Assembly: GCF_009834225.1 (NCBI RefSeq)
Contig: NZ_CP047176.1
Span: 1,860,001-1,924,000, forward strand
DNA: 64,000 bases
Direction: 5' to 3'
DNA from: Rathayibacter sp. VKM Ac-2759
GTDB taxonomy: Bacteria > Actinomycetota > Actinomycetes > Actinomycetales > Microbacteriaceae
Positions 1 to 8,627 of this stretch are shown in pieces; position 1 is the first letter of the stretch; each line of letters opens with the position of its first letter. The notes under the pieces were generated by a model that was given only the letters and a program-made list of their open reading frames with translations, was not told the origin of the DNA and did no database searches. The position numbers were made by a program, and so were the translations under genes.

Positions 1-873
1 CACCTCCTTGAGGCCGCGCAGCTCGTCGGCGCCGAGCGCCGAGCCGTGGATCTTGCCGGTGTTCTGCTTCTTCGGCGACGGCCAGCCGATGATGGTGCGC
101 AGGATGATGAGCGACGGCTTGTCGGTCTCGCCCTTGGCGGCCTCGATGGCGGCGTGGAGCTCGGCGACGTCCTCGTGGTACTCGCCGGTCTTCTTCCAGT
201 CGACGACCTGCACCTGCCAGTCGTAGGCCTCGTAGCGGGCCTTGACGTCCTCGGTGAAGGCGATGTTGGTGTCGTCCTCGATCGAGATCTGGTTGGAGTC
301 GTAGATGACGACGAGGTTGCCGAGCTTCTGGTGGCCGGCCAGCGAGGAGGCCTCGCTGGTCACGCCCTCCTGCAGGTCGCCGTCGCCGGCGATGACGTAG
401 ACGAAGTGGTCGAACGGCGAGTCGCCGGCGGCGGCCTCGGGGTCGAACAGGTCGCGCTCGAAGCGCGAGGCGTAGGCGAAGCCCACGGCGGAGGCGAGGC
501 CCTGGCCGAGCGGGCCGGTCGTGATCTCGACGCCGTCGGTGTGGCCGTACTCGGGGTGGCCCGGGGTCTTCGAGCCCCAGGTGCGCAGCGCCTTGAGGTC
601 GTCGAGCTCGAGGCCGTAGCCGCCCAGGTAGAACTGGACGTACTGCGTCAGCGAGGAGTGGCCGACCGACAGGATGAAGCGGTCGCGTCCGATCCAGGTG
701 GCGTCGGACGGGTCGCGGCGCATGACCTTCTGGAACAGGAGGTAGGCGGCGGGCGCGAGGCTCATGGCGGTTCCGGGATGGCCGTTGCCGACCTTCTCGA
801 CCGCATCCGCGGCGAGGACCCTCGCCGTGTCGACTGCCTTCTCGTCAATGGATTCCCATTGCAGTTCTGACAC
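1..873 (-). CDS. tkt: Transketolase, N-terminal part (3' end outside window)
   Basis: Thiamine-diphosphate enzyme of the non-oxidative pentose phosphate pathway, moving two-carbon ketol units between sugar phosphates in the cytoplasm. The 291 visible codons hold the pyrophosphate-binding half: an early GNGHPG motif, [15 protein letters not shown] and the GDGDLQEG metal/cofactor motif, followed by the conserved IYDSNQISI stretch. The start is GTG at 873, with AGAAGGG ten bases upstream; the nearby ATG at about 858 is out of frame. The gene is cut by the left window edge, so roughly the last 400 residues are not seen. It is divergent from ctaB, an arrangement I remember from mycobacteria. Family assignment is secure. 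Confidence 0.95.
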   Translation of the reverse strand, partial: MSELQWESIDEKAVDTARVLAADAVEKVGNGHPGTAMSLAPAAYLLFQKVMRRDPSDATWIGRDRFILSVGHSSLTQYVQFYLGGYGLELDDLKALRTWGSKTPGHPEYGHTDGVEITTGPLGQGLASAVGFAYASRFERDLFDPEAAAGDSPFDHFVYVIAGDGDLQEGVTSEASSLAGHQKLGNLVVIYDSNQISIEDDTNIAFTEDVKARYEAYDWQVQVVDWKKTGEYHEDVAELHAAIEAAKGETDKPSLIILRTIIGWPSPKKQNTGKIHGSALGADELRGLKEV

Positions 874-1196
874 TTGGTACTGACCCTTCTCGAGACGTGG
901 GGGAGACGGGGACCGTCCGCCCTCTCGCATGGTGGAGCACGCCGCATGACGACATCGGCACGATGCTCCGGCGACGACCCTCTCCGGTGCGCGTCGCGAC
1001 CGATCGGTCGGATGCGCCGGGGTGCGTGCCGGGGGCTCTGGCGAGCACCTCCGATCATACCGAGGGGGGTGCGCCCGCCCGCGGGGGTTGCGGCATCGCA
1101 TATGTCGGCGATCGATTGGACAAGCGTGCACTCGCGGCGTCCTCCTGGTCACCGCGCATTACACTCGTTCGGGATCGTTCGAACGTTAGAGGAGCA
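874..1196. other. Divergent intergenic region tkt/ctaB
   Basis: This 323-base stretch separates the divergent starts of tkt and ctaB and must hold both promoters. No convincing gene lies here. Near the ctaB side there is a TACACT hexamer at 1160-1165 and just after it a perfect 10-base palindrome CGTTCGAACG (1176-1185), with another CGTTCG at 1166-1171. I found no clear -35 box for either direction. Confidence 0.5.
1160..1165 (+). promoter_or_regulatory. Possible -10 box of ctaB
   Basis: TACACT fits the TANNNT actinobacterial -10 pattern and would start a transcript about 25 bases before the ctaB ATG. No good -35 was found at 17-18 bases, so this is only a candidate. Confidence 0.35.
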
Positions 1197-2129
1197 ATGG
1201 ACCTAGTCGTGGAGACCACCGCCGTCGAGCGAGGCGGGCCTTCGCGGTCGTCCCTCTCGCGCAAGGTGAAGGCCTTCGTCTCGCTGACGAAACCGCGCGT
1301 GATCGAGCTGCTCCTCGTCGTCACCGCTCCGACGATGATCCTGGCGCAGGGGGGCATCCCGAACCTCCTGCTGGTGCTGAACGTCCTGATCGGCGGCGCG
1401 CTGAGCGCCGGATCGGCCGGCGCCTTCAACTGCTACTTCGACCGCGACATCGATCGCGTGATGAACCGGACGAAGAACCGCCCGCTCGTCACGGGCGAGA
1501 TCTCGGACCGCGCGGCGCTCGTGTTCGCCACCACCATCGGCGTGCTGTCGATCGTCTGGCTCGGTCTCACCGCCAACTGGCTCTCCGCGGGGCTCTCGCT
1601 CGCCGCGATCCTCATCTACGTCGTCTTCTACACGCTCTTCCTCAAGCGCCGGACCCCGCAGAACATCGTCTGGGGCGGCATCGCGGGCTGCATGCCCGTC
1701 CTGATCGGCTGGGCGGCGGTCACGAACTCGCTCGACTGGGCGCCGATCATCCTCTTCTCGGTGATCTTCCTCTGGACCCCGCCGCACTACTGGCCGCTCT
1801 CGATGAAGTACCGCGACGACTACCGCGCCGCCGGCGTGCCGATGCTGGCCGTCGTGCGGGGCCGCACCATCGTCGGCCTGCAGGTCATCCTGTACGCCTG
1901 GGCGACGGTCGCGTGCTCGCTCCTGCTGATCCCCGTCGCCGGGATGGGCGTGCTCTACAGCGTCGTCGCGCTCGCGAGCGGCGTCTGGTTCATCGCCGAG
2001 ACGCACCGCCTGTACAGCCTCGCGATCCGTCACGAGCACGTCTCGCCTATGCGCGTGTTCCACGGCTCGATCGGGTACCTCACCCTGCTCTTCCTGGCCG
2101 TCGGCATCGACCCGCTGCTGCCGTTCTGA
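1197..2129 (+). CDS. ctaB: Protoheme IX farnesyltransferase (heme O synthase)
   Basis: Integral membrane prenyltransferase that adds a farnesyl group to heme B to give heme O for aa3-type cytochrome oxidase. The 310-residue protein has the UbiA-type allylic diphosphate motif [16 protein letters not shown] at about 81-96 (Asp82, Asp86), the second conserved polar loop around [15 protein letters not shown], and about nine hydrophobic segments. ATG at 1197 has AGAGGAG very close upstream (2-4 bases), so GTG at 1209 is an alternative. The stop overlaps the start of ctaA (ATGA), so the two heme-modifying enzymes are co-transcribed and probably translationally coupled. Confidence 0.93.
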   Translation: MDLVVETTAVERGGPSRSSLSRKVKAFVSLTKPRVIELLLVVTAPTMILAQGGIPNLLLVLNVLIGGALSAGSAGAFNCYFDRDIDRVMNRTKNRPLVTGEISDRAALVFATTIGVLSIVWLGLTANWLSAGLSLAAILIYVVFYTLFLKRRTPQNIVWGGIAGCMPVLIGWAAVTNSLDWAPIILFSVIFLWTPPHYWPLSMKYRDDYRAAGVPMLAVVRGRTIVGLQVILYAWATVACSLLLIPVAGMGVLYSVVALASGVWFIAETHRLYSLAIRHEHVSPMRVFHGSIGYLTLLFLAVGIDPLLPF

Positions 2130-3088
2130 TGAGGACCCCGTTCTCGTTCCTCGCCGAGCGGGTGACCCTGTCGCCGCGCGCGCTGCGCTGGGGCACGACC
2201 GCGGCGCTCGTCGCCAGCATCCTCATCATCTTCTTCGGGGGAGTGGTGCGCCTGACCGGCTCCGGCCTCGGCTGCCCGACCTGGCCGGCGTGCGACGCGG
2301 GATCGCTGACGTCCACGCCGGAGCTCGGGATCCACGGCTTCATCGAGTTCACCAACCGCGCCTTCACGGGCGTCCTGATCGTCGCGGTCGGCTGGGCGAT
2401 CACAGCCGCTCGGCTGCAGAAGCCGCGCGACCGCACGATGACCCGCCTCGCCTGGTCGCAGTTCTGGCTCGTGGTGGCGAACGCCCTCGCAGGCGGTGCG
2501 ACCGTGCACTCGGGGCTGAACCCCTACATCGTCGCCGGCCACTTCGTCCTGGCGATCGCCCTGCTCACGACGACCTCGCTGACCTGGCACCGCGCGCACC
2601 GGTCGCAGTCGACGGCGTTCGAGCCGGACGCCCTCACCCGGGGCACGAGCATCGCGCTCGTCGTCGCGACGCTCCTCGTGATCCTCGTCGGCACGCTCGT
2701 GACCGGGACGGGGCCGCACGCGGGCGACTCCGCCGAGGTTCCGCGGATGCAGTTCCACTGGGAGAGCGTCACCGTCGTGCACGGGGTCCTCGGCACGGCC
2801 TCGCTCGTACTGGGCGTCGTGCTGTACGTGCTGCTCGGCCGCGCCCCCGGCTCCGAGCTCGCCCGCCGTCGCGTCCTGGCCTTCGTGGTCGTCGTGGTGC
2901 TGCAGGCGCTCGTCGGCGTCGCGCAGTCGCTCCTGGCCCTCCCGGAGGCGCTCGTCGCCGTCCACCTACTCGGCTCCGCCCTGGTCTGGGTGGGCGCCGT
3001 CCGCGTCCTGCTGGACGTCAATCCCAGGCTCTTCACGGTCGGCTCGCAGCGGCGCCGTGCCGCCGAGGAGCTGCAGCCGGCGCACTGA
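2129..3088 (+). CDS. ctaA: Heme A synthase (COX15/CtaA family)
   Basis: Membrane monooxygenase converting heme O to heme A, the step after CtaB. The protein has 319 residues and about eight membrane segments. The extracytoplasmic cysteine pair typical of the Bacillus-type enzyme is present as Cys49 and Cys55 in GCPTWPAC, followed by an HGFIEFTNR segment with the conserved His and Glu. Further heme-ligand histidines occur in TVHSGLNPY and TVVHGVLGT. The start ATG at 2129 overlaps the ctaB stop by one base. An ORF on the other strand (2966-3283) overlaps its 3' end. Confidence 0.93.
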   Translation: MRTPFSFLAERVTLSPRALRWGTTAALVASILIIFFGGVVRLTGSGLGCPTWPACDAGSLTSTPELGIHGFIEFTNRAFTGVLIVAVGWAITAARLQKPRDRTMTRLAWSQFWLVVANALAGGATVHSGLNPYIVAGHFVLAIALLTTTSLTWHRAHRSQSTAFEPDALTRGTSIALVVATLLVILVGTLVTGTGPHAGDSAEVPRMQFHWESVTVVHGVLGTASLVLGVVLYVLLGRAPGSELARRRVLAFVVVVVLQALVGVAQSLLALPEALVAVHLLGSALVWVGAVRVLLDVNPRLFTVGSQRRRAAEELQPAH

Positions 3089-3283
3089 GCACCGTCGCGC
3101 GCGACCGTCCCCGCGGAGGTGGCGTCGGAGCCGCAGCAGCGCGAGCGGCAGCGCCGACACCGGCAGCTCGTGGGCGAGCGCGTCGGCGAGCAGCTCGAAG
3201 GCGGGTGCGTCGGCCGAGCGCCTCGGCCGCACCAGGGCGATCAGCAGTCGGGGGAGTGGGCGGGTCCTGTCGTCGTTCGGCAT
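2966..3283 (-). CDS. Hypothetical small protein overlapping ctaA 3' end
   Basis: A 105-codon ORF I do not recognise. In its favour, ATG at 3283 has GGAG seven bases upstream, and the first 65 residues lie in an otherwise empty gap and read as two amphipathic leucine/arginine-rich helices. Against it, the last 40 codons run antisense through the end of ctaA and look like arbitrary charged sequence. It may be a decayed gene or chance coding in GC-rich DNA. Confidence 0.25.
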   Translation of the reverse strand: MPNDDRTRPLPRLLIALVRPRRSADAPAFELLADALAHELPVSALPLALLRLRRHLRGDGRARRCSVRRLQLLGGTAPLRADREEPGIDVQQDADGAHPDQGGAE

Positions 3284-3636
3284 GACCGCACTCCATCACG
3301 GACCACCGACACTCGTATGGCCATGCGCATCTGACCACGCCGGAGGCCTACCCGGCCGACACCCAGGTGCGGAGGTTCCGCTCGGCGCGCCCCGTCCGTA
3401 AGATGAGTAGTTGGTTCAGGTTCGGCGCGGGACGCGCCCTCCGCGCACACCGCGGGAGCCGGGACCGATGGCCCGACGGAGCGCCGCATCACGCCTCAGG
3501 ACATCCAGGGACGCACATCACCCGCACCGCGCATCGATCCGATCGCGTGACCGGCCGGAATGCACCTCGCGGGTCGAACCCGGGGGAATGACTCCGGAGC
3601 CCGACCGGTTAGCAGTGGGTAGGAAACGAGGTACAC
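3089..3636. other. Intergenic region between ctaA and sufB
   Basis: About 550 bases without a confident gene apart from the doubtful minus-strand ORF above. In mycobacteria the regulator gene sufR lies just before sufB; no such gene is present here. The only element I can point to is a possible promoter at 3376-3404. Confidence 0.5.
3376..3404 (+). promoter_or_regulatory. Possible promoter of the suf operon
   Basis: TTCCGC at 3376-3381 and TAAGAT at 3399-3404 are separated by 17 bases. The -10 is good, the -35 weak. It would give a leader of roughly 225 bases before sufB, long enough to hold regulation, though no known riboswitch was recognised. Confidence 0.3.
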
Positions 3637-5055
3637 ATGTCAGACATCCTGATCGACCGTCCCGAGCTCGAGAGCCTCGGCGTCTACGAGTTCGGCTGGT
3701 CCGACTCGGACTCCGCAGGCGCGTCCGCGCGCCGCGGCATCTCGCCCGAGGTCGTCTCCGACATCTCCGCGCTCAAGAACGAGCCCGCGTGGATGCGCGA
3801 GCGCCGCATGAAGGCCCTCGCGCTGTTCGAGCGCAAGCCCATGCCGACATGGGGCGCCGACCTCTCGGCGATCGACTTCGACAACATCAAGTACTTCGTC
3901 CGGTCGACCGAGAAGCAGGCCCAGACCTGGGACGACCTCCCGGACGACATCAAGAACACGTACGAGCGCCTGGGCATCCCCGAGGCCGAGCGCCAGCGCC
4001 TGGTCGGCGGCGTCGCCGCGCAGTACGAGTCCGAGGTCGTCTACCACCAGATCCGCGAGGACCTGGAGGAGCAGGGCGTCATCTTCATGGACACCGACAC
4101 CGCGCTGCGCGAGCACCCGGAGATCTTCCAGGAGTACTTCGGCACGGTCATCCCCGCGGGCGACAACAAGTTCGCCGCGCTGAACACCGCCGTCTGGTCG
4201 GGCGGCTCGTTCGTCTACGTCCCCAAGGGCGTGCACGTCGACATCCCGCTCCAGGCCTACTTCCGGATCAACACCGAGAACATGGGCCAGTTCGAGCGGA
4301 CGCTGATCATCGCCGACGAGGGCAGCTACGTCCACTACATCGAGGGCTGCACGGCGCCGATCTACAAGTCGGACTCGCTGCACTCGGCCGTCGTCGAGAT
4401 CATCGTGAAGAAGAACGCCCGCGTGCGCTACACGACGATCCAGAACTGGTCGAACAACGTCTACAACCTCGTCACCAAGCGCGCCGTCGCACACGAGGGC
4501 GCGACGATGGAGTGGATCGACGGCAACATCGGCTCGAAGGTGACGATGAAGTACCCGTCGATCTTCCTGGTCGGCGAGCACGCCAAGGGCGAGACGCTCT
4601 CCGTCGCCTTCGCGGGTCCCGGTCAGCACCAGGACGCCGGCGCGAAGATGATCCACATGGCGCCCTACACGCAGTCGTCGATCGTCTCCAAGTCGATCGC
4701 CCGCGGCGGTGGACGCGCCGGCTACCGCGGTGAGGTGCGGGTGGACGCCAACGCGCACCACTCGGCGAACACCGTGCGCTGCGACGCGCTCCTGGTCGAC
4801 ACGATCTCGCGATCGGACACCTACCCCGCGATCGACATCCGCGTGGACGACGTCCAGCTGGGCCACGAGGCGACCGTCTCGAAGGTCAGCGAGGAGCAGC
4901 TCTTCTACCTGATGTCCCGGGGGATGCCCGAGGACGAGGCCATGGCCATGATCGTCCGCGGCTTCATCGAGCCGATCGCCCGCGAGCTGCCGATGGAGTA
5001 CGCCCTCGAGCTCAACAAGCTCATCGAGATGGGGATGGAGGGCAGCGTCGGATGA
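3637..5055 (+). CDS. sufB: Fe-S cluster scaffold protein SufB
   Basis: Core subunit of the SufBCD complex that builds iron-sulfur clusters in the cytoplasm. At 472 residues it has the usual SufB length, with the N-terminal helical part ([16 protein letters not shown]) and the right-handed beta-helix core ending in the SufB/SufD signature around the [15 protein letters not shown] segment, whose cysteine matches the sulfur-accepting position, and the [20 protein letters not shown] segment. GAGG five bases before ATG 3637 supports the start. It is first in a five-gene operon sufB-sufD-Rieske-sufC-sufT. Confidence 0.97.
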   Translation: MSDILIDRPELESLGVYEFGWSDSDSAGASARRGISPEVVSDISALKNEPAWMRERRMKALALFERKPMPTWGADLSAIDFDNIKYFVRSTEKQAQTWDDLPDDIKNTYERLGIPEAERQRLVGGVAAQYESEVVYHQIREDLEEQGVIFMDTDTALREHPEIFQEYFGTVIPAGDNKFAALNTAVWSGGSFVYVPKGVHVDIPLQAYFRINTENMGQFERTLIIADEGSYVHYIEGCTAPIYKSDSLHSAVVEIIVKKNARVRYTTIQNWSNNVYNLVTKRAVAHEGATMEWIDGNIGSKVTMKYPSIFLVGEHAKGETLSVAFAGPGQHQDAGAKMIHMAPYTQSSIVSKSIARGGGRAGYRGEVRVDANAHHSANTVRCDALLVDTISRSDTYPAIDIRVDDVQLGHEATVSKVSEEQLFYLMSRGMPEDEAMAMIVRGFIEPIARELPMEYALELNKLIEMGMEGSVG

Positions 5056-5125
5056 CCGTCGCCGCCCCCGTCCCCGGGTCGGCCCTCGCGGCCGGCCCGC
5101 TCTCTTCGAAAGGAACCACCGCCTG

Positions 5126-6364
5126 ATGACGGTCCCCACGACCGCCCCGACGACCTCCGAGGTCGACGGTGCGGATGCCGCCGCGCGCCTGGGCATCCGT
5201 GCCCACTCGGACGGCGCCTTCACGCCCGTGCAGACGCGCTCCGAGCGCTTCGCCTCGACCGACGTCGACGCCTTCGAGGCCGTCACCGGTCGTGAGGTCG
5301 CCTGGAAGCTGACCCCCGTCGCGCGACTCGCCGATCTGATCGACGGCGAGCTCGACGGGTCGGCCACGCCGATCGAGACGACCCCCGTTGACGGCGTCGA
5401 CGTCTCGTGGGTGGGCCGCGACGACCAGCGGATCGGCACCGCCGGCCTCCCCGAGGACCGTGCCGCCGCCAACGCCTGGTCGCGGTTCGAGCAGGCCCTC
5501 GCCGTCCGCGTGACCGGCGAGGACGAGAAGGTCGCCACGATCGTGCGCTCCGGCCTCGGTTCCGCACCGCGCGCCGCGCACACGATCATCGAGGCGGCTC
5601 CGTACGCGCGCGGTGTCGTCGTCCTCCAGAACGAGGGTGCGGCGACGCTGGCCGAGAACGTCGAGATCCTCGTCGGCGAGGGCGCGCAGCTCACCGTCGT
5701 CACCCTGCAGGAGTGGGACGACGAGGCGCGCCACCTCGCCAACCACTTCCTCCGCGTGGGCCGCGACGCCAAGGTCAAGCACATCGTCGTCACCCTCGGC
5801 GGCTCGATCGTGCGCGTGAACCCGTCGGCGCACCTCGTCGAGCGCGGTGCGGACGGCGAGCTGTTCGGCCTGTACTTCGCCGACGGCGGCCAGCACCTCG
5901 AGCAGCAGGTCTACGTCGACCACGACGCCCCCGACACCCGCAGCCGTGTCACCTACAAGGGCGCGCTGCAGGGCGAGGGCGCGCGCACGGTGTGGATCGG
6001 CGACGTTCTCATCCGCAACAGCGCCACCGGGACCGACAGCTACGAGCAGAACCGCAACCTGGTGCTCTCGGACGGCACGCGTGCCGACTCGATCCCGAAC
6101 CTCGAGATCGAGACCGGCGACATCGCCGGCGCGGGCCACGCCTCCGCGACCGGCCGGTTCGACGACGAGCAGCTCTTCTACCTGCAGTCGCGCGGCATCG
6201 CCGAGGACGAGGCGCGCCGCCTCGTCGTCCGCGGCTTCCTCAGCGAGATCGTGCAGCAGATCAAGGTCGCCGAGCTCGAGGACCGCCTCCAGCTCGCGAT
6301 CGAGGCCGAGCTCGCCGGCAGCGCCGGCCAGACCGGCTCGCACTCGGCGGAGGCGTCGGCATGA
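5126..6364 (+). CDS. sufD: Fe-S cluster assembly protein SufD
   Basis: Partner of SufB in the SufBCD scaffold, involved in iron entry and complex stability. The 412-residue protein has the SufB/SufD beta-helix fold, with the C-terminal family segment GHASATGRFDDEQLFYLQSRGI paralleling that of SufB. AAGGA lies upstream of ATG 5126. Its stop overlaps the ATG of the following Rieske gene (ATGA), so translation is probably coupled. Confidence 0.95.
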   Translation: MTVPTTAPTTSEVDGADAAARLGIRAHSDGAFTPVQTRSERFASTDVDAFEAVTGREVAWKLTPVARLADLIDGELDGSATPIETTPVDGVDVSWVGRDDQRIGTAGLPEDRAAANAWSRFEQALAVRVTGEDEKVATIVRSGLGSAPRAAHTIIEAAPYARGVVVLQNEGAATLAENVEILVGEGAQLTVVTLQEWDDEARHLANHFLRVGRDAKVKHIVVTLGGSIVRVNPSAHLVERGADGELFGLYFADGGQHLEQQVYVDHDAPDTRSRVTYKGALQGEGARTVWIGDVLIRNSATGTDSYEQNRNLVLSDGTRADSIPNLEIETGDIAGAGHASATGRFDDEQLFYLQSRGIAEDEARRLVVRGFLSEIVQQIKVAELEDRLQLAIEAELAGSAGQTGSHSAEASA

Positions 6365-6690
6365 GCAACGCCGCGATGATCTGCTCGGTCTCCGAGCTGG
6401 TCCCGAACCAGGCCATCCGAGTCGAGGTCGACGGCGTCGCCATCGCCGTCGTCCAGGACTCGGCCGGCGACATCCACGCCATCGGCGACACCTGCACGCA
6501 CGGCGAGATCTCGCTGGCCGAGGGCTTCGTCGAGGGCGAGACCCTCGAGTGCTGGGCGCACGGCTCGCAGTTCTCGCTCCGCACCGGAGTCCCCCTCAAC
6601 CTCCCGGCCTACGAGCCGGTCCCCGTCTTCGTCGTCGAGATCATCGACGGCGACGTGTACATCGACCCCGCAGTCACGAAGGAAGTCTGA
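6361..6690 (+). CDS. Rieske-type [2Fe-2S] ferredoxin in the suf operon
   Basis: Small non-heme iron-sulfur protein of 109 residues. The Rieske ligands are visible as Cys45-Thr-His47 and Cys64-Trp-Ala-His67, which bind one [2Fe-2S] cluster. It resembles the ferredoxin components of aromatic dioxygenases, but its position between sufD and sufC suggests a redox or quality-control role in cluster assembly; that role is inferred from context only. It overlaps sufD by 4 bases and ends directly against the sufC start. Confidence 0.9.
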   Translation: MSNAAMICSVSELVPNQAIRVEVDGVAIAVVQDSAGDIHAIGDTCTHGEISLAEGFVEGETLECWAHGSQFSLRTGVPLNLPAYEPVPVFVVEIIDGDVYIDPAVTKEV

Positions 6691-7452
<762 letters not shown>

Positions 7453-7454
7453 TC

Positions 7455-7787
7455 ATGGCCGTCACGACACTCGAGCCCAAGCTCTTCGACCAGGTCGAGG
7501 AGGCGCTCAAGGACGTCATGGACCCGGAGCTCGGGGTCAATGTCGTCGATCTCGGCCTGATCTACGACCTCGGCTGGGACGACGAGAACGACGCGCTCGT
7601 GATCCACATGACACTCACCTCCGCCGGCTGCCCGCTCACCGACGTGCTCGAGGAGCAGACCGCGGAGTCGCTCGACGGCATCGTCGAGGCCTTCCGGATC
7701 AACTGGGTCTGGATGCCGCCGTGGGGTCCCGAGCGGATCACCGAGGACGGCCGCGACATGATGCGCGCGCTCGGCTTCTCGATCTAG
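7455..7787 (+). CDS. sufT: Metal-sulfur cluster assembly factor (SufT/DUF59)
   Basis: A 110-residue MIP18/DUF59 protein that helps mature Fe-S proteins after cluster synthesis. The family motifs DPELGVNVVDLGLIY (23-37) and TSAGCP with Cys59 are intact. It starts two bases after the sufC stop. In many actinobacteria the desulfurase sufS and carrier sufU lie between sufC and sufT; here they are missing. The gene is followed by a strong terminator. Confidence 0.92.
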   Translation: MAVTTLEPKLFDQVEEALKDVMDPELGVNVVDLGLIYDLGWDDENDALVIHMTLTSAGCPLTDVLEEQTAESLDGIVEAFRINWVWMPPWGPERITEDGRDMMRALGFSI

Positions 7788-7794
7788 CCACGCG

Positions 7795-7837
7795 ACGACG
7801 AAGGGCCCGGAGGATCATCCTCCGGGCCCTTCGTCGT
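7795..7837. terminator. Bidirectional terminator between sufT and bioY
   Basis: Perfect inverted repeat: 20-base arms 7795-7814 and 7818-7837 around a 3-base loop. It lies between two convergent genes and can act on both, the ends being AC-rich on one side and GT-rich on the other rather than a clean T-run. Confidence 0.85.
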
Positions 7838-7848
7838 GCGGGTCGGCG

Positions 7849-8454
7849 TCAGCGCGTACGGCGCGAGAGCAGGGCCCAGCCGGTGGGCAGCAGGGCCGCC
7901 GCGACCAGGGCCTTGAGCGCGTCGCCGACGAGGAACGGCACGAGACCGGCGTTCAGCACCGAGCCGAGGTCGGACGGGTAGCCGAACGAGGCGAGCGCGG
8001 TCGCGAGCCACGGGAGGCCGACGAGGTAGATCGTGGCCGTGCCGGCGAGGAAGGTGACCAGCGTGCCGACGAAACGGCGGTCCCACTGGCGCTGGGCGAG
8101 CCAGCCGGTGACGACCGCGGCCAGGACGAAGCCGATGATGTAGCCGCCGGTCGGACCGGCGATCACCGACCAGCCGCTGGACGCCTCCGTGAAGACCGGG
8201 GCGCCGAGCGCTCCGACCAGTGCGTAGACGAGCATCGACAGCGCGCCGCGGAGAGCCCCGAGGGTCGTGCCCACCAGGAGGACCGCGAAGGTCTGCCCCG
8301 TGAACGGCACGGGCCACATCGGGATGTAGAGCTGCGCCATGGCGGCCGTCAGGCCGGCCCCGGCGAGGACCAGCACGAGGTCGGTGACGAGCGACCGTGC
8401 GAACAGGCGGTCCGCGAGGACCGGACGTGACGGAGCGAGCGAGTAGTTGGACAT
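7849..8454 (-). CDS. bioY: Biotin transporter substrate-binding subunit BioY
   Basis: S component of an ECF-type biotin importer: 201 residues, about six membrane helices, with the BioY family segments around PVPFTGQTFAVLLVG and the GPTGGYIIGF motif. GGGAGA six bases before ATG 8454 sets the start. No ATPase (BioM) or T component (BioN) lies next to it, so it either works alone, as some BioY proteins are reported to do, or uses shared ECF subunits coded elsewhere. It is divergent from the ABC-F gene. Confidence 0.93.
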   Translation of the reverse strand: MSNYSLAPSRPVLADRLFARSLVTDLVLVLAGAGLTAAMAQLYIPMWPVPFTGQTFAVLLVGTTLGALRGALSMLVYALVGALGAPVFTEASSGWSVIAGPTGGYIIGFVLAAVVTGWLAQRQWDRRFVGTLVTFLAGTATIYLVGLPWLATALASFGYPSDLGSVLNAGLVPFLVGDALKALVAAALLPTGWALLSRRTR

Positions 8455-8543
8455 GTCTGTTCTCCCAAGACCGTGTCGCCCGAGAGCGAGGACCGAACGC
8501 GTCCGCGGGTAGCGGACGTGGATCCACCCCGCGGCTCAGGAAA

Positions 8544-8550
8544 TATACTA
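8544..8550. promoter_or_regulatory. Overlapping divergent -10 elements, ABC-F gene and bioY
   Basis: TATACT (8544-8549, plus) and its shifted complement TAGTAT (8545-8550, minus) form an AT-rich island in GC-rich surroundings. Each matches the TANNNT -10 pattern, so the two divergent promoters may share this element and compete. No clear -35 boxes were seen. Confidence 0.4.
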
Positions 8551-8627
8551 GGGGGCTGCCGCGTCGCGGCTCCTTGCCCCACACCTCTCGAACGGACCGC
8601 CATTTCTTGGCGAGAACGGACAGCACA

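Noticed and set aside
46..870. Long plus-strand ORF across the start of the window
   Set aside because: It is a shadow of the transketolase gene on the minus strand, which has clear family motifs.
897..1196. In-frame extension of ctaB to 897
   Set aside because: The extra 100 codons lie in the divergent promoter region and lack membrane or family features; the ribosome site is at 1190.
3405..3636. Riboswitch or sufR remnant before sufB
   Set aside because: No recognisable aptamer core or helix-turn-helix coding could be made out.
7795..7837. Long hairpin as a transposon end
   Set aside because: No transposase or direct repeats nearby; it lies exactly between two convergent genes, as a terminator should.
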